Part shown: positions 42,806 to 51,985 of the stretch, piece after piece
How positions within the stretch are numbered: the stretch's first letter is position 1
Layout: every line of letters begins with the position of its first letter
Assembly (NCBI RefSeq): GCF_016745235.1
Contig: NZ_JAELVM010000001.1
Coordinates: forward strand, 1,191,856 to 1,255,855
Length of the DNA stretch: 64,000 nucleotides
Reading direction: 5' to 3'
Source: Chryseobacterium endalhagicum
GTDB taxonomy: Bacteria > Bacteroidota > Bacteroidia > Flavobacteriales > Weeksellaceae
The notes under the pieces: model-generated
Told to the model about the DNA's origin: nothing
The model's input: only the letters and a program-made list of their open reading frames with translations
The model's database searches: none
Position numbers and translations under genes: made by a program

Positions 42806-44413
42806 ATGAGCAAAACTAGATCATTTTCAATTTATTTATTGAAAGAAAGTTATGACCCATCAAATTCTCTAAAAGATGATCATACATTGGAGTTAATTAC
42901 GGAAGACCGAACAAATCTTCCTGAGGATTCAATTATGTATATTTCGGACAGTCCTTTAAAAGAACCCTGGTGGAAGAGATATTGGGGAATAAGCAAAACC
43001 CTTGTACAAACACAGAAAAGTGCTCTGGTTTTTCTACCCATAAATGAACGATGGATAGTTTTAACCTTTGGATCGACGTACCATCAACTAAAAGACAATT
43101 GCTATGAACACGATTTTGGGATCAGAACAACTCTTAATGCACTTAACCCTAAAGAAATTAAATCTACGGATATTCTTCAACCGGAAAATGCCAAAAGACA
43201 AAGAATACAAAGTCCTGTTGATTCCGAATTAAGTTTTTTTGATCTTAAAAGTGATGAAACCATTCTTCAAAAGATGACCGGTTCAGTAAAGGAAGAATAT
43301 CAAACTTTATTTAAAAAAGTTACAGGCGGTAATAGTTTAAGAGTGTCATCAAAATTAGAAGCTCAAGAAATATCAGATCTTTGTGGAAGTCTAATTGAGA
43401 TCTACGAAAAAGAAGACTATAAAACAAATTTCCCGGAATTGCAAAATATTGTTCCGGTAAGAGATCCTGTAGTTATTGGTCAATTGGAAGATAAATTAGT
43501 TCAGGCATTCAATCAAGATCCTGCCCCTGTTGAATTAGTACTAGCAATACCTGAATTATTTGATTATTCCACTGATTATAAAATTAAGTATTCCGGAGCA
43601 GGCAGATCTGGTTTAGAATTTACAGATGTATTTATTAAAGGGTATAGAGACTATCTAACAGACAGAGAAATTGATCAAATTGATGATATAAAGAAATTCT
43701 ACACACATAAATTACAAATATTAGACGATAATGATAGAAACATTAAAGATTATACAATATTTAAAAGTTTTTTATTTGACTGCGAAATAGATGGTAAAAC
43801 CTATCATTTATGTGAAGGAGAATGGTATTTTATTGAAACAGATTTTATTCAAAAATTATCCACTGAACTTGATCCTATTTTTGTAGATACCCATAGATAT
43901 CTACATCAATGCGAGAAAAAAAGAGAAGATCATTATAATATTTCTGTTAAGGATGCTTTCACAGTAGTTAAGTGCCTAGATAAAAAAAATATATCACCAA
44001 GAGGACAATATAATGTAGAACCATGTGATTTGATATATGTAGAAAGCGAATATCTAGAATTGGCTCATATTAAAATTTCTACGAGATCCTCCAGCCTGAG
44101 CCATCTTTTTAATCAAGGAGTAAATTCAGTACAATTACTTAGAAATAATGAGGAGGCAAGACAGAAACTAAAAACATTGGTTGACAACGATGTATCAATG
44201 AATGATTACATTGACAAAGGAACGTATAGTGTAACTTATGGAATTATAACTAAAAATGATAAGGCAAAAAAATCTAAAAGCTTACCATTGTTTTCTAGGA
44301 TTAGTCTATTACGAACACTTAACACATTACGAACAATGAATATTCCTATGAGAGTTCATTATATTTACGATAATGTAGATAGAAAGGAAATTGAAAATGG
44401 AAATGAAGATTAA
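42806..44413 (+). CDS. TIGR04141/DUF6119-like protein of the restriction island
   Basis: This 535-residue protein starts MSKTRSFSIYLLKESYDPSN and has LVFLPINERWIVLTFGS and RISLLRTLNTLRTMNIPMRV near its end. That is the pattern of the sporadically distributed TIGR04141 family often found next to restriction systems. No catalytic motif stands out; a charged middle section (KKREDHYNISVKDAFTVVKC) lies before a strand-rich domain. It sits between hsdS and hsdR in the same orientation, which suggests a defence role, but the function is not known. Confidence 0.7.
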   Translation: MSKTRSFSIYLLKESYDPSNSLKDDHTLELITEDRTNLPEDSIMYISDSPLKEPWWKRYWGISKTLVQTQKSALVFLPINERWIVLTFGSTYHQLKDNCYEHDFGIRTTLNALNPKEIKSTDILQPENAKRQRIQSPVDSELSFFDLKSDETILQKMTGSVKEEYQTLFKKVTGGNSLRVSSKLEAQEISDLCGSLIEIYEKEDYKTNFPELQNIVPVRDPVVIGQLEDKLVQAFNQDPAPVELVLAIPELFDYSTDYKIKYSGAGRSGLEFTDVFIKGYRDYLTDREIDQIDDIKKFYTHKLQILDDNDRNIKDYTIFKSFLFDCEIDGKTYHLCEGEWYFIETDFIQKLSTELDPIFVDTHRYLHQCEKKREDHYNISVKDAFTVVKCLDKKNISPRGQYNVEPCDLIYVESEYLELAHIKISTRSSSLSHLFNQGVNSVQLLRNNEEARQKLKTLVDNDVSMNDYIDKGTYSVTYGIITKNDKAKKSKSLPLFSRISLLRTLNTLRTMNIPMRVHYIYDNVDRKEIENGNED

Positions 44414-44426
44414 AATATAACAAACT

Positions 44427-47400
44427 ATGACACCATCATATTCAGAAGATCACATCAGCCAGATTCCGGCTATCCAGTTATTAATAAAAATGGGCTATAC
44501 CTACTTAGCCCCGGATGAAGCTCTTTCTCTCCGTGAAGGAAGAAAATCTAATGTTATTCTTACGCCTGTTTTAAAGGAACAGTTAAAGAAAATTAATACA
44601 ATAGAATACAAAGGGAATATTCATGAATTTTCAGATAGCAATATTGCATTGGCAATTAACGAACTGAAAGAGCTTCCTGTTCATTTAGGTTTTATTAATG
44701 CCAATCAACATTTTTATGATCTGATTACTTTAGGAAAAAGTTTTGAACAGGCAATTGAGGGAGATCGGAAAAGTTTCTCATTCAAATATATTGACTGGGA
44801 AACTCCTGAAAATAATGTGTTTCATATTTCTGAAGAATTCTCTGTACTAAGAACCAACAGATCTGATTCTTATAGGCTTGATATTGTATTGTTTATCAAT
44901 GGTATTCCAATGGTGGTTATAGAGTGTAAATCTAATATTATTAAAACACCTATAGAAGAAGCTATATCTCAGCATTTACGAAATCAGAAAGATGATGGTA
45001 TCAGAGATTTATATTTATATTCTAATCTTACATTAGCATTAGCGGTCAATGAAGCAAAATATGCCACAACTGCTACTCCAAAAGAATTCTGGAATGTATG
45101 GAAAGAAAAGTTTATAAATGGAAATGAAGAAGAACAATACAACCAGCAACTGTTTGATCTGAAGCAACAACCTCTTTCTCCTGAGCATAATGGAACTATT
45201 TTTAAGACAAGATATTATTCTACTCTTCAATATTTCAACGAACTTGGGAAAAATGAAACCATTCTTACTGAACAAGATAAATTGTTGTATAATATTTGTA
45301 AACCTGAACGTCTTTTGGAACTGATGTTTAAGTATATTTTGTTTGATGACGGAATTAAGAAGGTAGCCCGTTATCAGCAATATTTTGCGATAACCAAAAC
45401 GCTTAAACGTATTGAAAATATTGGGAGTGATGGTAAACGTAAAGGAGGCGTGATATGGCATACACAAGGAAGTGGTAAGTCATTGACAATGGTAATGCTG
45501 GCGGAAATGATTGCTTTAAGTAAAAAGATCAAAAACCCAAAGATCATTCTGGTTACTGACCGTGTCGATTTAAATACGCAGATTACAGAGACCTTCCAGA
45601 AATGTAATATTGAGGTAAAAGAAGCTGCTACCGGTAAACATTTGGTTGAGCTCATAAAAAGTACTTCAGATGCTGTTATCACAACCATTATCAATAAGTT
45701 TAAAGCTGCCGTTAACCAGGAACCTGAAGGTTTTACTTCCCGTGAAATATTTGTTTTGATAGACGAAGGACATCGAAGCCAGTATGATACTTTTAATGTC
45801 AAAATGCAAAAAACCTTTCCAAATGGATGTTTTATAGCTTTTACAGGAACTCCGTTGATGAAAAATGAAAAAAATACAGCAGATAAATTCGGAGGAATTA
45901 TTGATGATTATACTATTGCGGATGCAGTAGAAGATAAAGCGGTAAGACCACTAATTTATGAGGGAAGGCATAATTCAATGACGGTGAATGAAAAACCTAT
46001 GGATACTTTCTTTGATAAAATAGCAGAATCATTAACAAAATTTGGAAAAGCAGAATTGAAAAGAAAGTATAGTTCTAAAAATACCATTAATAAAGCAGAT
46101 CAGATTATCTATGACAGAGCGTGGGATATTTCTGAACATTTTGCAGATTTTGCCCAGGGAACAGGTTTTAAAGCACAATTAGTTGCCCCAAATAAAACAA
46201 CTGCAATACAGTATAGAAAGTATCTTAATGAAATTGGTATAGTGACCTCTGATGTTGTAATCTCAGCACCAGATACCAGAGAAAACCATGATGATGCATT
46301 TGAAGAAAATGAAAACCTTGTTCAAGGGTTCTATAAATCTATGATGGATAAGTACGGAACTCATGAAAAATATGAAAAGTCTATTATTAATGCTTTCAAA
46401 AAGCAGGAATATCCCGAGGTTATTATTGTAGTAGATAAACTTTTAACTGGTTTTGATTCTCCGAATAACAGAGTTCTCTATTTAACAAGAAGCCTTAAAA
46501 ACCATACTTTATTACAGGCTATTGCCCGCGTTAATCGTGTTGCAGAAGGCAAAGACTATGGATTAATCATTGATTATTATGGTAATCTTGAGAATTTAGA
46601 CAAAGCCATCGAAATTTATTCTGGTTTGGATGGCATAGAAAAAGATGATGCAAAAGGTTCTGTAACGAATGTACAGGATATAATCAAAGATTTGCCACAG
46701 GCTCATTCTGAGGTTTGGGATATTTTCACAAATATTAAGAATAAATATGACACCGAAGCCTATGCTGTTGAACTAAGATTGGAAGATAAAAGACATCTTT
46801 TTTATGAAAAATTATCCCAATTCTTACGATTATTTAAACTTGCAATGTCTACTATAGAGTTCAATGATGTTAAAAATGATGCTGTCATAGAGAAATATAA
46901 AAAAGATGCTAAATTTTTCATCCAACTTCGTATTGATGTTAAAAGAAGATATTTTGATGATATTGATTATAAGGCTTATGAGCCTCAGGTACAGAAATTA
47001 ATAGACAAACATCTTACTACTGATGGGGAAATGTTGAAAATTACAGAGCCTATTGACATTTTTAACAAACAGCAAAGAGATGAAGAAGTAGAAAAAATTA
47101 CTGGGAAAGCTGCAAAAGCCGACCACATTGCATCAAGAACGTCCAAAGGAATCTCCATTAAAATGGATGATGATCCTGTATTTTATAAAAAACTTTCTGA
47201 ATTAATCAAAGATACTATAGAACAATACAAACAAAGCCGTATTGACGAAACCGAATATCTCAATAAAATGAAAGCAATTGAGGAAAAGTTTCAAAGCGGA
47301 AAACAAGACGATATTCCTGATATTTTAACTGATAACCGATTGGGCACGGCCTATTTCAACTATATCAATGACAAACTTTTAGATTATCTTACAGAAAAAG

Positions 47401-47636
47401 AAAGAAATGCTGAAATTGCACTGGAAGTTCAGGAAATCATTCTAAACAAAATTCATGAAGGTGGAAAACCTATTATTGACTGGAAATCAAACAAAGATCT
47501 TGAAAAACAAATTTCTAATGATTTAGATGACTATTTCTATAGTCTTTCATTAGAAGATGATAAGAAAATCCCGTTTGAGTTAATTGATCCGTTCATAGAA
47601 GAAATTTACACCATTACCAAAAGACAGATCATTTAA
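44427..47636 (+). CDS. hsdR: type I restriction endonuclease subunit
   Basis: The 1069-residue motor-nuclease has the N-terminal nuclease motif VVIECKSNIIKTP near residue 165. Walker A is HTQGSGKSLTMVM near 345, the DEGH box is LIDEGHRSQYDTF near 446, and motif VI (ARVNR) lies in LLQAIARVNRVAEGKDYGLI near 690. The C-terminal helical region binds the M2S core. It translocates DNA with ATP and cleaves away from the site. The stop codon is directly followed by the metallopeptidase ATG. Confidence 0.95.
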   Translation: MTPSYSEDHISQIPAIQLLIKMGYTYLAPDEALSLREGRKSNVILTPVLKEQLKKINTIEYKGNIHEFSDSNIALAINELKELPVHLGFINANQHFYDLITLGKSFEQAIEGDRKSFSFKYIDWETPENNVFHISEEFSVLRTNRSDSYRLDIVLFINGIPMVVIECKSNIIKTPIEEAISQHLRNQKDDGIRDLYLYSNLTLALAVNEAKYATTATPKEFWNVWKEKFINGNEEEQYNQQLFDLKQQPLSPEHNGTIFKTRYYSTLQYFNELGKNETILTEQDKLLYNICKPERLLELMFKYILFDDGIKKVARYQQYFAITKTLKRIENIGSDGKRKGGVIWHTQGSGKSLTMVMLAEMIALSKKIKNPKIILVTDRVDLNTQITETFQKCNIEVKEAATGKHLVELIKSTSDAVITTIINKFKAAVNQEPEGFTSREIFVLIDEGHRSQYDTFNVKMQKTFPNGCFIAFTGTPLMKNEKNTADKFGGIIDDYTIADAVEDKAVRPLIYEGRHNSMTVNEKPMDTFFDKIAESLTKFGKAELKRKYSSKNTINKADQIIYDRAWDISEHFADFAQGTGFKAQLVAPNKTTAIQYRKYLNEIGIVTSDVVISAPDTRENHDDAFEENENLVQGFYKSMMDKYGTHEKYEKSIINAFKKQEYPEVIIVVDKLLTGFDSPNNRVLYLTRSLKNHTLLQAIARVNRVAEGKDYGLIIDYYGNLENLDKAIEIYSGLDGIEKDDAKGSVTNVQDIIKDLPQAHSEVWDIFTNIKNKYDTEAYAVELRLEDKRHLFYEKLSQFLRLFKLAMSTIEFNDVKNDAVIEKYKKDAKFFIQLRIDVKRRYFDDIDYKAYEPQVQKLIDKHLTTDGEMLKITEPIDIFNKQQRDEEVEKITGKAAKADHIASRTSKGISIKMDDDPVFYKKLSELIKDTIEQYKQSRIDETEYLNKMKAIEEKFQSGKQDDIPDILTDNRLGTAYFNYINDKLLDYLTEKERNAEIALEVQEIILNKIHEGGKPIIDWKSNKDLEKQISNDLDDYFYSLSLEDDKKIPFELIDPFIEEIYTITKRQII

Positions 47637-48338
47637 ATGAGCAAAATTCAGTATAAATATGGTAGTAAAACAATTGAGGCTGAAATTGTGTATTCTAACC
47701 GGAAGACCATTGATCTGAGAGTATTTCCAGAAGGCAATATTATAATCACTGCTCCTGAGAATTCTGATGTTAAAAATATTCTTGAAAAAGTAAAGCCTAA
47801 GTCAAAATGGATCTTGCAACAACAAAGAACTTTTGAATTGTATAAACCTTTTACTACCGAAAGATTATATATTGCCGGAGAGACTCACAGGTATTTAGGA
47901 AGACAATATAAATTAGTGATTAATCCAACTAAAGGAAAACCATGCGTTAAACTATCAAAAGGATTAATGATCGTGGAAACCAATGATACTGAAAACATTG
48001 AAAAATATGTTATTGGTGACTATAAAAAAAGGGCAACATTAGTATTCGATGGTATTTTAAAAGATATACTTAATGAGTTTCCACAATTCAAAAAGTATAA
48101 TATTTCATTAAAGCATAAATTCATGAAAAAAAGATGGGGAAGCTGCTCAACGAATGGGAATATTTTACTAAATACAGAACTCATAAAAGCAAATAAAGCA
48201 TGTATTGAATATGTAATTATTCACGAACTTTGTCATCTTCTAGTCCCCAATCATTCTAAAGATTTTTATGCACTTATTAGTAAACTTTTGCCAGAGTGGG
48301 AAAAATTAAAAAATAAACTGGAAATAAGTTTAGCATGA
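47637..48338 (+). CDS. YgjP-like (DUF45) zinc metallopeptidase
   Basis: The 233-residue protein has the zinc-binding HELCH at residues 196-200 (EYVIIHELCHLLVPNHSKDF) and the upstream signature KKRWGSCSTNGNILLNTELI of the SprT/YgjP-like group. It follows hsdR with no gap, so it belongs to the island. Such peptidases often accompany type I systems; one idea is control or clearance of HsdR, which in other bacteria is done by ClpXP. That role is inference. Confidence 0.88.
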   Translation: MSKIQYKYGSKTIEAEIVYSNRKTIDLRVFPEGNIIITAPENSDVKNILEKVKPKSKWILQQQRTFELYKPFTTERLYIAGETHRYLGRQYKLVINPTKGKPCVKLSKGLMIVETNDTENIEKYVIGDYKKRATLVFDGILKDILNEFPQFKKYNISLKHKFMKKRWGSCSTNGNILLNTELIKANKACIEYVIIHELCHLLVPNHSKDFYALISKLLPEWEKLKNKLEISLA

Positions 48339-48389
48339 AATATAGAAAAATCAATATAATAAAAACTTTAAAATCATAATTCAAGAAAC

Positions 48390-49238
48390 ATGACCACCTT
48401 CGGAAAAACCATACGCCTATTCCTCTTGGATGGTACCGCCAACGGCCTTACTACAGCAGAACTCAGTAACTGGACCGGAATTGGAATCAAAGTTCCACGC
48501 ATTAAAATCAGGGAATACAGTTCCAGAGCAGAGTTTAGAAAACCGGGTGTCTATATTTTGATTGGGAAAGATGAAAATAATGACTATGCGGCCTATATTG
48601 GTGAAGCAGAAGTTATTGCTGACCGTCTTGCTTATCATATTGCTAACAGGGATTTCTGGAATGAAGTTTTATTCTTTGGAAGTAAAGACCAATATCTTAA
48701 TAAAGCCGGTGTTAAATATTTAGAAAACCGTTTGTATGAGCTGGCGGTCAATGCTGGACGTTATGCCATTAATCAGAATATTCCAACACGTTCTGAACTT
48801 TCGGAGGCAGAACAGGCAGAACTTGACGAATTTTTATCAAATATTAAAGTACTGACGGCATCATTAGGGCATAGAATTTTTGAATCACTGGAAGAAACAG
48901 TGGAACAAGATGAAATGAGACAGCATATTCTGTTCTGTAAAAACGGAGCCGGTGCATTCAGTAAAGGAAGTCCTTCCACTGAAGGATTTATTGTCTACAA
49001 AGATTCTCTTTTAATGATGACAGAGCAGCCCTCATTACCGGAAGGTATTGTAACGGAACGGCATAAAATGCTTTCAGAAGGGATATTACAGATGGAAAAC
49101 GGTTTTTATAAACTCACCAAAGATTATATTTTTACTTCATCTTCCAGAGCAGCAGCTGCAACATTAGCCAGATCTGCGAGTGGCCCTTTAGAATGGAAAA
49201 CCGAAGAAGGAGTTCAATTAAAATTCTTAGAAATTTAG
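48390..49238 (+). CDS. GIY-YIG nuclease-like protein with DUF4357 C-terminus
   Basis: The 282-residue protein has GVYILIGKDENNDYAAYIGE, the two strands of a GIY-YIG endonuclease core, near 50-72, and the helix IADRLAYHIANRDFWNEVLF after it. The C-terminus FTSSSRAAAATLARSASGPL matches DUF4357. It is 51 bp downstream of the metallopeptidase and is probably the last gene of the restriction island. It may be an accessory nuclease against modified or damaged DNA. Confidence 0.85.
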   Translation: MTTFGKTIRLFLLDGTANGLTTAELSNWTGIGIKVPRIKIREYSSRAEFRKPGVYILIGKDENNDYAAYIGEAEVIADRLAYHIANRDFWNEVLFFGSKDQYLNKAGVKYLENRLYELAVNAGRYAINQNIPTRSELSEAEQAELDEFLSNIKVLTASLGHRIFESLEETVEQDEMRQHILFCKNGAGAFSKGSPSTEGFIVYKDSLLMMTEQPSLPEGIVTERHKMLSEGILQMENGFYKLTKDYIFTSSSRAAAATLARSASGPLEWKTEEGVQLKFLEI

Positions 49239-49291
49239 TTTTCAGAACATATCTTTCAAAAATCCTATCTTCGCATCAACAAAAAAACAAT

Positions 49292-49837
49292 ATGAAAAAA
49301 ACAATCCTCCTCCTCTCAGCCCTTCTAGTATTAAACTCCTGCGTGGTAAGAACCGCTGCCAAAGTGGTAACAGGTGCTGCCACCTTAGGCTATAAAGCCG
49401 TAAAAGGAACCGTAAACGGGATCAGCTGGGCTGTAAGCAAAGCAAAAGGAAAGATCGATGAGGACCGTCTGGACGGAACCTGGAAAGTGGTAGGGGTTTA
49501 TAAAGGTTCTTTTGAAGATTTTTCAAAGGATCAGAATCCGGAAAGCTCTTTTGCGACGGAATGTACGGATAGTTTTGACCAGATTGTTTTCAAAGCTAAA
49601 AAATCTAAATTCAAACCGGTGCATTGCAGTTCTGCAGATGAAGACTGGGTGAAATATTCAATGGAATTCGGCAAAAATCCTTTGACGAAAGAAAAGGAAA
49701 ATTATATAGAATACAACTCCAATAATTACATCTCAGTCATTGATGTCAATAACAAAACAATGGTACTGGAGGGAAATGTAATGCCTAAACTCGCTTTTTC
49801 CGGAGCGAAATTATACCTGCTGGAAAAAGTAAGATAG
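49292..49837 (+). CDS. lipoprotein of unknown function
   Basis: The ATG at 49292 gives 181 residues with a lipoprotein signal ending LLVLNSC, lipid-attached Cys17. A longer frame from 49193 overlaps the nuclease gene and hides the signal, so it is rejected. After a glycine/alanine-rich segment (KVVTGAATLGYKAVKGTV) comes a lipocalin-like strand region (RLDGTWKVVGVYKG, ending AFSGAKLYLLEKV). Expected at the periplasmic face of a membrane. Confidence 0.75.
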   Translation: MKKTILLLSALLVLNSCVVRTAAKVVTGAATLGYKAVKGTVNGISWAVSKAKGKIDEDRLDGTWKVVGVYKGSFEDFSKDQNPESSFATECTDSFDQIVFKAKKSKFKPVHCSSADEDWVKYSMEFGKNPLTKEKENYIEYNSNNYISVIDVNNKTMVLEGNVMPKLAFSGAKLYLLEKVR

Positions 49838-49880
49838 AAGCAATAAAAACCACTGATAAAACAGCAGGACCAGTCAGCTT

Positions 49881-49953
49881 AATCAAATCAATCAAGGATT
49901 GATCCTCACTTTGCAACCCTGAAATATTCAGTATTCAGCTGAAAACTTTGCGT
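49881..49953. repeat. partial copy of the GCAAAG intergenic repeat
   Basis: AATCAATCAAGGATTGATCC, then CTTTGCAACCCT and AACTTTGCGT, correspond to the 3' half of the elements at 50041 and 59206. Confidence 0.5.
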
Positions 49954-50040
49954 CTGAAAAAACTTTATATGCTCCAACTTCCCCCAGATCCAAAGATGAA
50001 GGCTAAGTAAAAAATGAAGTTCATCCAAATAAAAACTCAT

Positions 50041-50212
50041 TAACGCAAAGATTTCTATGAAAAAAACTTTTTAGTTCAAGGTGAGCAAAGAATGATGGCT
50101 GCGCCATTGATGAAGCAATCGTTATATTCAGACGCTTCATCGAATCAATCGAAGATTGATTTTTACCTTTGCATTCCTTAAAATATGCAGTTTCAAAATT
50201 TAACTTTACGTG
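50041..50212. repeat. GCAAAG intergenic repeat, full copy 1
   Basis: The element starts ACGCAAAGATTT and contains GAGCAAAGAAT, GATGAAGC, TCATCGAATCAATC and CCTTTGC. It ends AACTTTACGTG, so its ends are inverted (CGCAAAG against CTTTACG). The same order of blocks recurs at 59206-59372. Together with the partial copy before it, it fills the gap between the lipoprotein and the acyltransferase gene, which otherwise shows no coding. Confidence 0.6.
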
Positions 50213-50387
50213 AATAAAAATTATATGTTTTGCAACGCTGTTCCTATACATATTCCAGATTTTCCAATCCATAAAAGAATAAAATTTTTGAACTGGTAGG
50301 TTTATCATAATACTTTAACATAGAGTATGGGGTGACCTCAATAAATTTTTTGTTCTTTTGCAAAAAGTTTAATTCTAACATAATTGC

Positions 50388-51530
50388 ATGTCGAAGTTCG
50401 ATGAGATCAGGTTTTTTGATGACAGTGAAGTGAATGAAGCCTTACTTGGAATAGCCCGTGATCCGATGATGAACGCGCTGATGAGCTTTACTTTCCCCGA
50501 TACGGATAAAAAAATCTGGAGGGAACAGTTTAAAAACATCCACTCTGTAAGCGATTTTCAGCACAATTTTATCGCCCACACCATCCGCCAGATCCTTGCG
50601 AAAAGCTCTGAGGGCCTTACCACTTCGGGATTTGATAAGCTGGATAAACAGACACCGTACCTTTTCGTTTCGAACCACAGGGATATTGTTTTAGATACTT
50701 CGCTGATCAATCTGGTGCTTTTAGAGAGTGGTCTTATCATGACCGCTTCAGCCATCGGGGACAATCTCGTTCATAAAACATTCTTGCACGATCTGGCTAA
50801 ACTGAACCGTAACTTTTTGGTTCAGCGCGGATTATCGCTTCGTGAGCAGCTGAAGAGTTCCCAGGTTATGTCGGAATATATTGAACAGCTTCTGCATCAT
50901 GAAAAACGTTCCGTCTGGATTGCCCAGCGTGAAGGACGTACCAAAGACGGAAACGATGCTACCCAGCAGGGAGTTCTGAAAATGCTTGCCATGGCAGCCG
51001 GAGACCTTTCTGTGACGGATTATTTTAAAACCTTGAAAATAGTTCCCGTATCCATCTCCTACGAATATGATCCTACAGACTCCTTAAAAATGCCGCAACT
51101 TCTGGCCAAACACAGGGATGAAGAATATATCAAAGGCGAGAACGAGGACTTTATGACCATGCTCAGTGGTGTATTAGGCCAAAAGAAACGCATTCATCTG
51201 CATGCCGGAGATGTCATTGATGCCGAACTGGATGATATTGCGGTGAAATTTGAAAATAAAAACAAGCAGTTACAGGCTGTCGCACAGCTCATTGATGAAT
51301 CCATCATCCAAAACTACAAGCTGTGGCCAACCAAATACATTGCTTACGATCTGCTTCACAATACCGGCACTTATGCTGATCAGTATACCGAAAAAGAAAA
51401 GCAGCTGTTTGTGAGAAGGCTGGAGATGCGCATCGACCCATCCGATACCGTTTCCAAAGAGTATTTTCTGGCGATGTATGCCAATCCTCTGATCAATAAA
51501 ATGAAATCTCAGGAAAGTCATTCAGAATAA
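50388..51530 (+). CDS. PlsC-like glycerol-phosphate acyltransferase
   Basis: The 380-residue protein has the acyltransferase motif NHxxxxD as FVSNHRDIVLDTSL near 97-105 and the second block WIAQREGRTKDGNDATQQG near 178, in place of the classic EGTRS. No obvious membrane helix is present. It likely acylates a glycerol or other lipid hydroxyl for membrane lipid synthesis. Long relatives in Bacteroidetes are annotated simply as 1-acylglycerol-3-phosphate acyltransferases. Confidence 0.85.
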   Translation: MSKFDEIRFFDDSEVNEALLGIARDPMMNALMSFTFPDTDKKIWREQFKNIHSVSDFQHNFIAHTIRQILAKSSEGLTTSGFDKLDKQTPYLFVSNHRDIVLDTSLINLVLLESGLIMTASAIGDNLVHKTFLHDLAKLNRNFLVQRGLSLREQLKSSQVMSEYIEQLLHHEKRSVWIAQREGRTKDGNDATQQGVLKMLAMAAGDLSVTDYFKTLKIVPVSISYEYDPTDSLKMPQLLAKHRDEEYIKGENEDFMTMLSGVLGQKKRIHLHAGDVIDAELDDIAVKFENKNKQLQAVAQLIDESIIQNYKLWPTKYIAYDLLHNTGTYADQYTEKEKQLFVRRLEMRIDPSDTVSKEYFLAMYANPLINKMKSQESHSE

Positions 51531-51539
51531 GGCAGATTT

Positions 51540-51929
51540 CTATTGAACAGGCTTTTCATCCCTGATCTGAATCATCAGTACATAAAAGAAAAGAGCATAA
51601 ATCATCTGGATCCCCATGGCTTCCCAGTTTTCAATCGTGCTGCTTCCGAAAAGTAAAACAACAATCAAAGCAGCTCCGGCGATAAGGGCCCATTTGGTTT
51701 TAAACCCAATAACCAGCAGTAATCCGATCAGAAACTCTGCGAACGGCAGAACGGTTCCAAAAATCATGATTAAGGGTTCCGGCAGCCAGCTTTTCTCAAA
51801 ATTTTTCGCCATGCCCTCAGCAAAAGCATGGAGTTTGGGAATCCGGGCAAGTCCATGTCCAAGCATATTCACGCCCATGGAAATTCTCAGCAGGAAGTAG
51901 GCGGTATTTTGTAATTTTAAATCTTTCAT
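51540..51929 (-). CDS. DoxX-family membrane protein
   Basis: The ATG at 51927-51929 gives 129 residues with four membrane helices and the family opening YFLLRISMGVNMLGHGLARI. PFAEFLIGLLLVIGFKTKWA is typical of DoxX/YphA proteins. They are poorly understood redox-linked membrane proteins. Last gene of a minus-strand run with the ene-reductase and deacetylase; the 56-bp spacing to the ene-reductase suggests co-transcription. Confidence 0.85.
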   Translation of the reverse strand: MKDLKLQNTAYFLLRISMGVNMLGHGLARIPKLHAFAEGMAKNFEKSWLPEPLIMIFGTVLPFAEFLIGLLLVIGFKTKWALIAGAALIVVLLFGSSTIENWEAMGIQMIYALFFYVLMIQIRDEKPVQ

Positions 51930-51985
51930 AATACTGTGTATTTTAATTAAACTGACTGAATACATTTTTACTTCTGGAAATACTT

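Noticed and set aside
45039..45802. Two 142-residue minus-strand frames inside hsdR
   Set aside because: They are antisense to conserved helicase motifs and show no family features.
50021..50308. 95-residue minus-strand frame
   Set aside because: It lies almost wholly inside the GCAAAG repeat element and has no protein-like composition or family.
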